Of a stretch of 64,000 nucleotides of DNA, positions 34,353 to 42,256 are shown in pieces. The stretch is taken from NCBI RefSeq assembly GCF_024723735.1, contig NZ_JANQDU010000001.1:1302001-1366000 (forward strand). The letters are read 5' to 3'. The position numbers and the translations under genes were made by a program. The stretch's first letter is position 1; each line of letters begins with the position of its first letter. Below the pieces are notes generated by a model. The model did no database searches. It worked only from the letters and a program-made list of their open reading frames with translations, and was not told the DNA's origin. Source of the stretch: Frigidibacter sp. ROC022. GTDB taxonomy: Bacteria > Pseudomonadota > Alphaproteobacteria > Rhodobacterales > Rhodobacteraceae.

Positions 34353-35693
34353 ATGAACGAGGCAGCAGCGCATAAGCAGGTCCGGTCGCGGCGGGTGTTC
34401 TACATCCCCGGCTATGACCCGATTCATCCGCGCCGCTACCGCGAACTCTACCGTTCGGAAGGGGCGGCGCAGGCCGAGCTGTCGGGCTATGCGCTGCATC
34501 TGACCCCGAAGAGCCGCAAGGGCCGCTATGGCTGGCATGTCGATGCCGAGATCGAGGGCGCGACCGTGGCGGCAGATGTCGAGGTGCTGGTCTGGTCGGA
34601 TCTGGTGCGCGAGTCGATGGACGCCTCGATTCCGGGCACCTATCTGCAACTGGTCCGCACCGCCTGGACCTATGTCGCCTCGGGGACGCTGCGGCGGCTG
34701 ATGTGGCTGCGCAAGGGGCCGGTGATCGCGGCGCTCTATCCGGTTGCGATGCTGATCCTGCAGCTGTTCGTCGCGCTGCTGGCCTTATGGCTGGTGGCCT
34801 CGCTGGTCGGTGAGATGGTCGGGTGGGTCGAGGCGCAGATCTGGCCGGGGCGCATCTTCACGCCGCTGTTCTACCCGTCGATCGTGCTTGCCCTGGCGGC
34901 GGGCGCGGCGGCGATGGTGCTGCTGCTGCGCCTGTTCAAGTCCCGCGACGGCAAGCTCTTCGCCTATTACCTGATGCATGACTACGCCTATACGGCCCGG
35001 CTGAAGGGCGCCAACCCGCCCGAACTGGAACGCCGGATGGCCGCCTTCGGCAAGGCGATCGCGGCGGCGCTGGCCTCGGATGTCGACGAGGTGCTGGTGG
35101 TCGGGCATTCCTCGGGCGCCCATCTGGCGGTGTCGATCCTGGCCGATCTGCTGCGCGCCGGGAAGGTGCCGGCCAACGGGCCGGCCCTGGGCTTCCTGTC
35201 GCTGGGCCAGGTGATCCCGATGATCTCCTTCCTGCCCGAGGCGAAACGCCTGCGCGCCGATCTGCACTATCTGGCCGGCAGGGACGAGCTGTTCTGGCTC
35301 GACGTGACGGCGCCGGGCGACGGCTGCGCCTTCGCGCTCTGCGACCCGGTGGCGGTGACCGGCGTCGCCCCACCCGGGCAGAAAGGCCCGCTGGTGATCT
35401 CGGCCGCCTTCTCCCGGACCCTCAGTCCGGAGCGCTGGAAGGCGCTGCGCTGGCGCTTCTTCCGGCTGCATTTCCAGTATCTCTGCGCCTTCGACAACCT
35501 GCCGGGAACCGCGCAGGACTATGACTATTTCCGCGTCACCGCCGGGCCGCAGACCCTGGCGGCGCGTTTTGCCGGCCGGGCGCCCTCGGCCAGCCGCATC
35601 GACGTTCCGGCCTCGCGCCACACGGCGCGGCTCCCCGCCCGGGACATGGCCAGCCGCCGCCACCCGGCCCGGCAGAGCGGGGATGCCGCATGA
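34353..35693 (+). CDS. Membrane-anchored alpha/beta-hydrolase-like protein
   Basis: A 446-residue protein that I cannot name. It begins with RSRRVFYIPGYDPIHPRRYRELYRSEG, which could be the first strand and oxyanion region of an alpha/beta-hydrolase. Two membrane segments (about residues 124-153 and 172-194) interrupt it, and the fold resumes with VDEVLVVGHSSGAHLAVSILADLL, where Ser253 in GHSSG is a textbook nucleophile elbow. The C-terminus (about 405-446) is basic and low-complexity. Its stop overlaps the start of the P450 gene by 4 bases, so the two proteins are translated together. Lipid- or steroid-ester hydrolysis is conceivable but not shown. Confidence 0.7.
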   Translation: MNEAAAHKQVRSRRVFYIPGYDPIHPRRYRELYRSEGAAQAELSGYALHLTPKSRKGRYGWHVDAEIEGATVAADVEVLVWSDLVRESMDASIPGTYLQLVRTAWTYVASGTLRRLMWLRKGPVIAALYPVAMLILQLFVALLALWLVASLVGEMVGWVEAQIWPGRIFTPLFYPSIVLALAAGAAAMVLLLRLFKSRDGKLFAYYLMHDYAYTARLKGANPPELERRMAAFGKAIAAALASDVDEVLVVGHSSGAHLAVSILADLLRAGKVPANGPALGFLSLGQVIPMISFLPEAKRLRADLHYLAGRDELFWLDVTAPGDGCAFALCDPVAVTGVAPPGQKGPLVISAAFSRTLSPERWKALRWRFFRLHFQYLCAFDNLPGTAQDYDYFRVTAGPQTLAARFAGRAPSASRIDVPASRHTARLPARDMASRRHPARQSGDAA

Positions 35694-37054
35694 CCCTGCC
35701 GCCGAAGCCCGCCGCGCGTCAGGGCAAGGTCTCGCTCTGGCGCTATGCCAGGCTGTTCCGTCAGGACATCCTCTCGGCCCAGCCGGCCCGGCTCTACCGC
35801 GCCTGGATGGCCGAGTTCCGCACGCCCTTCTTCCGCAGCTTCCTGATCAACGATCCCGGGCTGGTCCATGAGGTTCTGAAACACCGCCCGATGGATTTCC
35901 CGAAGTCCAACCGGGTGGCCGAGGGGCTGCGGCCGCTGCTGGGCGAGTCGGTCTTCCTGACCAACGGCGCGGCCTGGCAGCGGCAGCGGCGGATCATCGA
36001 CCCGGCCTTCGAGGGGGGCCGGCTGCGCGATACCTTTCCCGCCATGGTGGCGGCCGGGGCGGCGGCGGTGGCGCGGCTGGAGACGATGGTCGGCGAGGCG
36101 CCGGTCGAGATCGAGGAGGAAATGAGCCATGTCGCGGCGGATGTGATCTTCCGCACCCTGTTCTCGATTCCGATCACCCATCATGTCGCCTCGGAGGTCT
36201 TCACCGAATTCCGCGCCTATCAGCGCAGCCAGCCGATCCTCAACCTGGCGGCCTTCCTGCCGCTGCCGCGCTGGCTGCCGCGCCTGCACCGGCCCGCGAC
36301 CCGGCGCAGCGCCCGGATCATCCGCAGCCTGATCACCCATCTGACCGCCGAGCGGATGAACGCGATCCAGGACTGCAAGGCCCCGAACGACCTCGCCACC
36401 AAGATCATGACCACGCCCGATCCGCAGTCCGGGCAGATATTCACCACCACCGAGATGGTCGACCAGGTGGCGATCTTCTTCCTCGCCGGGCACGAGACCT
36501 CGGCCTCGGCGCTCGGCTGGGCGCTCTGGCTGCTGGCCGCGCATCCCGAGGCGCAGGAACGGGCCGCCGCCGAGGCCGCCGCCCTGTCGGACAGGCCGCA
36601 GTTCGGCGAAATCTCGCAGCTGAAGTTCACCCGCGACGTGTTCCGCGAGGCGCTGCGGCTCTACCCGCCGGTGCCGATGCTGGTGCGCGAGACCACGAAG
36701 CCCGAGCGCTTCCGCGACCGCAAGCTGCCGAAGCGCGCCCAGCTGGTGCTCAGCCCCTGGCATCTGCAGCGGCATGAGAGGCTGTGGGACAATCCCGACG
36801 GGTTCGATCCGGATCGCTACGGCACCGAGAATGGCAAGGACTGTCAGCGTCTCGCCTACATGCCCTTCTCGCAGGGGGCCCGGGTCTGCCCCGGCGCCGG
36901 TTTCGCGATGATCGAAGGCCCGTTGATCCTGGCGCAGATCCTGCGCCGGTTCCGGGTCGCGGCGATTCCCGACCGAAGACCGGTGCCGGTGGCCTATCTG
37001 ACGGTGCGCGCGAAGGACGGGATCTGGCTCAGGCTGAGCCGGCGCCAGGGGTAG
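35690..37054 (+). CDS. Cytochrome P450
   Basis: A 454-residue P450. The I-helix AGHETS (266-271), the K-helix ExxR (EALR, Glu320 and Arg323) and the heme-binding loop FSQGARVCPGAGF with Cys400 as thiolate ligand are all intact. No N-terminal membrane anchor is visible, so it should be soluble and use a ferredoxin partner, which is not encoded nearby. It starts within the last codons of the upstream hydrolase-like gene (ATGA overlap), implying a joint function. The substrate is unknown; the sequence style (CYP with AGHETSA and ETTKPERF) recalls fatty-acid- or terpenoid-active bacterial P450s. Confidence 0.93.
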   Translation: MTLPPKPAARQGKVSLWRYARLFRQDILSAQPARLYRAWMAEFRTPFFRSFLINDPGLVHEVLKHRPMDFPKSNRVAEGLRPLLGESVFLTNGAAWQRQRRIIDPAFEGGRLRDTFPAMVAAGAAAVARLETMVGEAPVEIEEEMSHVAADVIFRTLFSIPITHHVASEVFTEFRAYQRSQPILNLAAFLPLPRWLPRLHRPATRRSARIIRSLITHLTAERMNAIQDCKAPNDLATKIMTTPDPQSGQIFTTTEMVDQVAIFFLAGHETSASALGWALWLLAAHPEAQERAAAEAAALSDRPQFGEISQLKFTRDVFREALRLYPPVPMLVRETTKPERFRDRKLPKRAQLVLSPWHLQRHERLWDNPDGFDPDRYGTENGKDCQRLAYMPFSQGARVCPGAGFAMIEGPLILAQILRRFRVAAIPDRRPVPVAYLTVRAKDGIWLRLSRRQG

Positions 37055-37345
37055 CGGGGTCGCCCGGACCGCCGCTTGCCGGTCCGTCCCCCCGGCCGCG
37101 TTCATGCCCCGTTAACCCGGATGTGGCTAGGCTGCTCTCCGGCGCCGGGCTTCGGCGCCGGACGTCGCGAAGCATCCTGCCCCCGTATTGGGGCAGGGTG
37201 CTTCCGCACTTGCTGCGGGGGTCCGTTCCGTTTGCGGGGTACAACCAGACCCGGGGCTGCCCCGCCCTTCGGCAGGGGGCAGCCAGAGAGGTCCGATCCA
37301 CCCCAGGATGATCCGGCAGGGTTAAGACGGGGTTAAAGTCGCTGC
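37055..37345. other. 291-base convergent intergenic region with two stem-loops
   Basis: Between the P450 and mrp ends. CCTGCCCC (37176-37183) pairs with GGGGCAGG (37190-37197), and a second, longer hairpin of the form GGCTGCCCC/GGGGCAGCC lies around 37255-37288. Neither has a T-tract. A TTAA-N7-TTAA motif follows at 37322-37336. No gene is seen. Confidence 0.5.
37322..37336. promoter_or_regulatory. TTAA-N7-TTAA motif at a convergent gene end
   Basis: TTAA (37322-37325), seven bases, TTAA (37333-37336): an exact CtrA-box spacing, but it lies 10 bases beyond the end of mrp and is not upstream of any gene, so its function is doubtful. Confidence 0.3.
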
Positions 37346-38425
37346 CTAGAATCCCGCCGCCTCGGCAACCCGTTCGGCAATCTGCCGGAACGCCGCCGCC
37401 TCGGCACTGTCGGGTGCGGCCAGCACCACCGGCCGGCCCTCGTCGCCGGCGATGCGGGTCGCCAGGGTGATTGGGACCTCGCCCAGGAAGGGCAGCCCGC
37501 GCGCCGCGGCCTCGGCCCGGGCGCCACCATGGCCGAAGAGATGCGCCTCATGGCCGCAATTCGGGCAGTGATAGGCCGACATGTTCTCGATCAGCCCGAG
37601 CACCGGCGTCCCGGTCTTCTCGAACATGTGCAGCGCCTTGCGGGCGTCGAGCAGCGCCACGTCCTGCGGGGTCGAGACCACCACCGCGCCGGTGACCGGC
37701 GCCTTCTGGGTCAGGGTCAGCTGCACATCGCCGGTGCCGGGCGGCAGATCGACGATCAGCACGTCCAGCTCGCCCCATTCCACCTGGCCGAGGAACTGCT
37801 GCAGGGCGCCCATCAGCATCGGCCCGCGCCAGACCACAGCCTCGCCCTCGGGCATCATGAAGCCCAGCGACATCACTGTGACGCCATGCCCATGCAGCGG
37901 CAGGATGGTCTTGCCGTCGGGGCCGGCCCCGGGCCGGCCGCTGATCCCCATCATCCTCGGCTGCGAGGGGCCGTAGACATCGGCGTCCAGCAGCCCGACC
38001 CGCTTGCCCATGGCCGCCAGCGCCACCGCCAGATTGGCCGCGACGGTGGATTTTCCGACGCCGCCCTTGCCGCTGGCCACCGGCACGATGGTCTTCACCC
38101 CGGGGATCGGCTGCGGCCCGGCCTGCGGCGTGGGGTGGCGGCCGATCTTCAGGTCCGGCGGCGGCGGTTTCGGCCCCGCGGGAGCGGTCACCACCGCCTG
38201 CACCTTGCCCGGTCCGGTCAGCTCCTCGACCGCCGCCACCGCCGCGGCGCGCACCGGCTCCATCCGCGCGCCCTGGGCGGCATTGGCCACCTCCAGCACG
38301 AAGCGCACCTTGCCGTCGGCAATCACCAGGGCCCGCACCAGGTCGGCCGCCACCAGATCACGGCCCGAGGCCGGGTCCACCACCCGCGCCAGCGCCGCCA
38401 GAACCGCATCCCGCGTCACATCCAT
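37346..38425 (-). CDS. mrp: Mrp/ApbC-type iron-sulfur cluster carrier ATPase
   Basis: A 359-residue P-loop ATPase. The N-terminal DUF59/MIP18 domain (about 1-80) precedes VASGKGGVGKSTVAANLAVALA, the deviant Walker A of the MinD/Mrp family, DADVYGPSQPRMMG, and the C-terminal CPNCG pair (AYHCPNCGHEAHLFG) that bridges a [4Fe-4S] cluster in the dimer. It delivers Fe-S clusters to apo-proteins in the cytoplasm. The ATG 38425 is preceded by GGAGAT. It is a single gene converging on the P450. Confidence 0.95.
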   Translation of the reverse strand: MDVTRDAVLAALARVVDPASGRDLVAADLVRALVIADGKVRFVLEVANAAQGARMEPVRAAAVAAVEELTGPGKVQAVVTAPAGPKPPPPDLKIGRHPTPQAGPQPIPGVKTIVPVASGKGGVGKSTVAANLAVALAAMGKRVGLLDADVYGPSQPRMMGISGRPGAGPDGKTILPLHGHGVTVMSLGFMMPEGEAVVWRGPMLMGALQQFLGQVEWGELDVLIVDLPPGTGDVQLTLTQKAPVTGAVVVSTPQDVALLDARKALHMFEKTGTPVLGLIENMSAYHCPNCGHEAHLFGHGGARAEAAARGLPFLGEVPITLATRIAGDEGRPVVLAAPDSAEAAAFRQIAERVAEAAGF

Positions 38426-38487
38426 CTCTGATCTCCTTCAGGTTTCTAGATCGTCCCGTAGCCGCGGCGACGCAACCCCGGCACGGG

Positions 38488-38545
38488 CTTTACCTGGGAA
38501 ATATCCTCGGGGGGGGCCGCAGGCGGGGGGCAGACAGCCCCCCTC
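38488..38545 (-). repeat. Hairpin plus GATATTTCC intergenic element after glk
   Basis: Read on the minus strand, GGGGGGCTG and a complementary CCCCCC arm form a hairpin five bases after the glk stop codon, followed by a C-run, GAGGATATTTCC and CAGGTAAAG. The architecture is that of 34151-34199. Confidence 0.6.
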
Positions 38546-38549
38546 GCGC

Positions 38550-39548
38550 TCAGCGCCCGCGCTGCGTGTCGAGAAAGCTCGCGCAGCCGGTCAGGGCGGC
38601 ATAATCGTCCTCGATCACCGAGACCGGGAACTGGGTCAGGAACTCGCCGAACCGGCCCTTGTCGGCAAAGGCCGCGGCAAAGCCGAAAGGCTCCAGCCAG
38701 GGGCGCATGGCCCGGACCACGCCGCCGATGAAGTAGATCCCGCCATAGGGCAGCAGGGTCAGCGCCAGATTGCCGGCCACATTGCCCAGCATCCGCACAT
38801 AGACCCGCGCCGTCGCCTCGGCCCTCGGGTCCGAGCCATCGGCGAGGCAGGCCATGATCGCCTTGGCCGAGCGCGGCACCGGATCGCCGGCCTCGGTGCC
38901 GAGCCAGAGATAGACATGTTCCAGGCCGCGACCCGACAGGACCTCCTCGACGCTGGCAAAGCCATCCGCGATCGGCACTTCGCTCTCCAGGTAGCGGGCA
39001 AGGCGGAAATCCTCTTCGCCGCGCAACGGCAACGAGACATGGCCGGCCTCGGAGGGCGGCACGATCCGGCCCCCGGCGGTGTCGAAGACCGGCGCCGCGT
39101 TGAACCCGGTTCCGGCGCCGATCACCAGCCGCGCCGCGCCGGGGGCCGAGGCGCGGCCCGATTGCACCGCCTTGACGCTGCCCGGCGCCAGGTCGTCCAG
39201 CGCATGGCCCTGCGCCTGGAGGTCGTTCAGCACCACCGCCCGTTCGGCGCGCGTCACCCGGGCCAGGGTCTCGCGGTCCATCCGCCAGGAGAGGTTGGTC
39301 AGCTCCCCGGCGCCATCGCGCACCGGCCCGGCGATCGCCACCGCGGCGCCTTCGCAATCGACCCCGTCGAGCTCGTCCACATAGGCTGCCAGCACCGCCT
39401 CCAGCCCCTCGCCGCGATCGACGAACGGCTGGTTCGGATAGCGCCGGATCGTCGCCGGCAGCACCGTCCGGCCTTCGGCCAGCGCCACCCTTGTGTTGGT
39501 GCCGCCGACATCGGCGACCAGCGAGTATCGGTCTGCGGCAAGGGCCAT
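38550..39548 (-). CDS. glk: Glucokinase
   Basis: A 332-residue ROK-independent (bacterial Glk) kinase starting at ATG 39548. It has the phosphate loop LVADVGGTNTRVALAEG, the adenosine/glucose region AVAIAGPVRDGAGELTNLSW, LNDLQAQGHAL, VIGAGTGFNAAPVF and the metal/sugar PSEAGHVSLPLRGEED, all in the Glk order. It phosphorylates the glucose released by the adjacent glucosidases. It lies 28 bases after the GH1 gene on the same strand, as part of an aglR-GH1-glk operon. Confidence 0.93.
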   Translation of the reverse strand: MALAADRYSLVADVGGTNTRVALAEGRTVLPATIRRYPNQPFVDRGEGLEAVLAAYVDELDGVDCEGAAVAIAGPVRDGAGELTNLSWRMDRETLARVTRAERAVVLNDLQAQGHALDDLAPGSVKAVQSGRASAPGAARLVIGAGTGFNAAPVFDTAGGRIVPPSEAGHVSLPLRGEEDFRLARYLESEVPIADGFASVEEVLSGRGLEHVYLWLGTEAGDPVPRSAKAIMACLADGSDPRAEATARVYVRMLGNVAGNLALTLLPYGGIYFIGGVVRAMRPWLEPFGFAAAFADKGRFGEFLTQFPVSVIEDDYAALTGCASFLDTQRGR

Positions 39549-39576
39549 TCGTGTCTCCGCCAGTGGAAAGTCGCGC

Positions 39577-40902
39577 CTAGCGCCGTTCGAGCATCCGCGC
39601 CAGGTGGTGATATGAGGCTTTCGGGGTCCGGACCTGGGTTTCGTAATCGACATGGACCAGGCCGAAGCGCTTCTCATAGCCCTCGGCCCATTCGTAATTG
39701 TCCAGCAGCGACCAGTAGAAGAAGCCCTGCACGTTGGCGCCATCCGCCAGCGCCATCCGCACCGCCGCCAGGTGCCGGTCGATATAGGCCTCGCGCTCGG
39801 GGTCGGGCACCGCGCCGTTCTCGATCCGGTCGTCCCAGGCCATGCCGTTCTCGGTCACGAAGATCGGCAGGCCGCCGGTCTCCTCATGCGCCCGCATCAG
39901 GAAGTGATAGAGTCCGTCCGGATAGATTTCCCAGCCGCTCTGGGTCTTCGGCAGATGGCCCTCGACCTGCTTCGTGGCAGGCCAGGGGGCGCCGGGGTCG
40001 GCGGCGTGGATGTGGCGGGTGTAGTAGTTCACCCCCAGCCAGTCCAGCTCTTGCGAGATCAGCCCCATGTCGTCCTGCCAGCCTTCGGGCATATGGGGGG
40101 CGAGGGCGCCCAGCAGTTCCGGCGGATAGGCGCCGCGGGTGATGCCCTCGATATACCAGCGGTTGAAGATCTGGTCGTTCAGATCGGCGGCCTTCCAGTC
40201 CTCCTGCGCATTCGAAGCCGGGTCGCAGAAGTCGAAGTTCAGCACCACGCCCAGATTGTCGCGCCCGCGGGCCCGCAGCCGCTGAACCGCCGTGCCATGC
40301 GCCAGCAGGACATGATGCATCGCCCGGGTGGCGGCACGGATGTCGCGCTTGCCCGGGGCATGGACGCCGAGGAAATGCGACAGCCAGGCGACACACCAGG
40401 GCTCGTTGATCGTCGCGATCCGCGCCACCCGGTCGCCGATCCGCGCGTCGATCACTTCGGTGAAATCGCCGAACCACTGCGCCACGTCGCGGTTCTCCCA
40501 GCCGCCCAGATCGGCCAGGGCCGAGGGCAATTCCCAGTGGTAGAGGGTCTGGAACGGCTTCAGCCCGCGCTCCAGGATCCCGTCCACCAGCCGGTCATAG
40601 AAGTCGAGCCCCTCGGGGTTCGGCTTGCCCCGGCCCTCCGGCAGCACCCGCGCCCAGGAGGTGGAGAACCGGTAGGCGTCGAAATTGCCGTCCTTCAGGA
40701 GGTCGAGATCGGCCTCCCAATGGTGGTAGTGGTCGCAGGCCAGGCTGCCGTCCTCGGCCCCGGCGACATTGCCCGGAGTGCGGGCGAAGCTGTCCCAGTG
40801 GCTCGACCCGCAGCCGCCGAAACGCGCGCCTTCGATCTGATAGGCCGCGGTCGCCGCGCCGAACAGAAAGCCTTCTGGAAAGTCGTTTCGTGTCAATGCC
40901 AT
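39577..40902 (-). CDS. GH1 beta-glucosidase
   Basis: A 441-residue retaining glycosidase. MALTRNDFPEGFLFGAATAAYQIEGA and YRFSTSWARVLPEG are the GH1 N-terminal signature. Glu167 in TINEPWC is the acid/base, and Glu351 in FVTENGMAW is the nucleophile. It has no signal peptide, so it acts on imported beta-glucosides or their breakdown products in the cytoplasm. It sits between the LacI regulator (47 bases) and glk (28 bases), in a locus otherwise for alpha-glucosides. Confidence 0.95.
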   Translation of the reverse strand: MALTRNDFPEGFLFGAATAAYQIEGARFGGCGSSHWDSFARTPGNVAGAEDGSLACDHYHHWEADLDLLKDGNFDAYRFSTSWARVLPEGRGKPNPEGLDFYDRLVDGILERGLKPFQTLYHWELPSALADLGGWENRDVAQWFGDFTEVIDARIGDRVARIATINEPWCVAWLSHFLGVHAPGKRDIRAATRAMHHVLLAHGTAVQRLRARGRDNLGVVLNFDFCDPASNAQEDWKAADLNDQIFNRWYIEGITRGAYPPELLGALAPHMPEGWQDDMGLISQELDWLGVNYYTRHIHAADPGAPWPATKQVEGHLPKTQSGWEIYPDGLYHFLMRAHEETGGLPIFVTENGMAWDDRIENGAVPDPEREAYIDRHLAAVRMALADGANVQGFFYWSLLDNYEWAEGYEKRFGLVHVDYETQVRTPKASYHHLARMLERR

Positions 40903-40949
40903 GTCGGCCCCTGTTCATGTAACTGCCCTGCCGGAGGGCGGCCCGCCCC

Positions 40950-41987
40950 TCAGCCACCGGCACCGCCGGGCGCGGGCCCGGTCGAGCGGCCCAGAACCAG
41001 ATCGGCGTCGAGCAGCAGATGCCGCGGGTTCTGCCCCGGCTCGGCGATGATGTCGAGCAGCAACTCGGCGCAGAGCCGGCCCGCCGCGCGCACCGAGGAG
41101 CGCGTGGCGGTGTAGATCGGCTCGTCCTCGCCGTTCTTCATGTAGCCCAGGTCGTCGTCGTGGATCACCACCGAGATGTCGCGGCCCATGACCAGGCCGG
41201 CATCGGTGATCGCGCGCCGGACCCCGGCGGCCGAGATGATCGACGAGGCCAGGAAGGCCGTCGGCGGGGCAGGGGCCGCCAGCATCCGGCGGGCAGCGCG
41301 GTAGCCCGAGGTCTCGGTCATTTCCTCCGCCGCCATCAATTCCGGATCCAGCGCCAGCCCCCGGGCTTCGAGCGCCCGGCAATAGCCCTGCCGGCGCCGC
41401 ATCGCGAAATCCATCGTCTCGAGCCCGTTGACCAGCCCGATCCGCCGGTGCCCGAAGTCGAGCAGGAAGTTCGTTGCCCGCTCGAAGGCCCGGCGGTTGT
41501 TGACATCGACCCAGTTGATCGTCTCGTCCTGGGTCGAGGTCCGGCCATGCACCACGAAGGGCAGGCCGATCTCGGTCAACAGCTTGACCCGCGGATCATC
41601 GGGCCGCGGCCCGTGGACGATGATCCCGTCGACCGACCCCCTGGCGGCGATCTCGCGATAGGCGTGGTCCTCGTCGTCGTCGGGCACCACGGTCAGGCGC
41701 ATGTCATAGCCGTTGCGGGCATAGACCTCACCGGCGCCGGCGATGAAATCGGCAAAGACCGGGTTGACGATCTCGTGCCTGGTCGAGACCGGGATCACAT
41801 GGCCGATCGCCATGGTCTTGCCGGTGGCCAGCGACTTGGCGCCCGGGTTCGGCCGGTAGTCATAGCGCCGGGCGGCGGATTCAACCCGTTTGCGGGTCGC
41901 TTCCGACACCTCCGGATAGCCGTTCAGCGCCCGGCTGACGGTGGTCTGACTGAGCCCGAGCCGGGCGGAAAGTTCCTTGAGATTCAT
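40950..41987 (-). CDS. aglR: LacI-family repressor of the glucoside regulon (AglR-like)
   Basis: A 345-residue LacI/GalR regulator starting at ATG 41987. The N-terminal helix-turn-helix MNLKELSARLGLSQTTVSRALNGYPEVSEATRKRVESAARRYDYRPNPGAKSLATG is textbook and contains the hinge helix. The C-terminal periplasmic-binding fold includes GHVIPVSTRHEIVNPVFADFIAGAGE, VDGIIVHGPRPDDPR and HDDDLGYMKNG. It is divergent from aglEFGAK, so the likely role is repression relieved by an alpha-glucoside. Candidate operators with AAGCGCTT-type cores lie in the divergent gap. The gene name is by context. Confidence 0.88.
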   Translation of the reverse strand: MNLKELSARLGLSQTTVSRALNGYPEVSEATRKRVESAARRYDYRPNPGAKSLATGKTMAIGHVIPVSTRHEIVNPVFADFIAGAGEVYARNGYDMRLTVVPDDDEDHAYREIAARGSVDGIIVHGPRPDDPRVKLLTEIGLPFVVHGRTSTQDETINWVDVNNRRAFERATNFLLDFGHRRIGLVNGLETMDFAMRRRQGYCRALEARGLALDPELMAAEEMTETSGYRAARRMLAAPAPPTAFLASSIISAAGVRRAITDAGLVMGRDISVVIHDDDLGYMKNGEDEPIYTATRSSVRAAGRLCAELLLDIIAEPGQNPRHLLLDADLVLGRSTGPAPGGAGG

Positions 41988-42003
41988 GGACCTCGGACAT
42001 TCA

Positions 42004-42011
42004 AAGCGCTT
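42004..42011. promoter_or_regulatory. LacI-type operator core next to aglR
   Basis: AAGCGCTT is an 8-base perfect palindrome with the central CG pair typical of LacI/GalR operators, 17 bases upstream of the aglR start. The flanks are only partly symmetrical. Autorepression is the likely use. Confidence 0.45.
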
Positions 42012-42164
42012 CAAAGTAGCTTCGAACCATAGGGACAGCCCACAGGAAGGTCAAAAGCAATTCTTGCCGCGCCGCCGCAATGCATGTGCAGAAATGACTG
42101 GAATACATGGGGTTTTTGGAATTCCATTTGACAGCCCTGCGGATTTGTCTGACGCTAACATCAG

Positions 42165-42178
42165 CCAAACCGCTTTGG
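42165..42178. promoter_or_regulatory. Second LacI-type operator candidate upstream of aglE
   Basis: CCAAA-CCGC-TTTGG: five-base perfect arms around CCGC, with the core AACCGCTT differing by one base from the AAGCGCTT near aglR. It lies 79 bases before the aglE start. TTGACA occurs at 42128-42133 without a well-spaced -10. Confidence 0.45.
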
Positions 42179-42256
42179 ATTTGATTCGATGCGGGATTGG
42201 GTTATGTGAATTGCAGGTCCGCGCCCATACTAAGGGCGATCAATGGGAGAACGATC

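Noticed and set aside
42128-42161. TTGACA...TAACAT as the aglE promoter
   Set aside because: The spacing between the two elements is 22 bases, too long for a sigma-70 promoter; only the -35-like element is noted.
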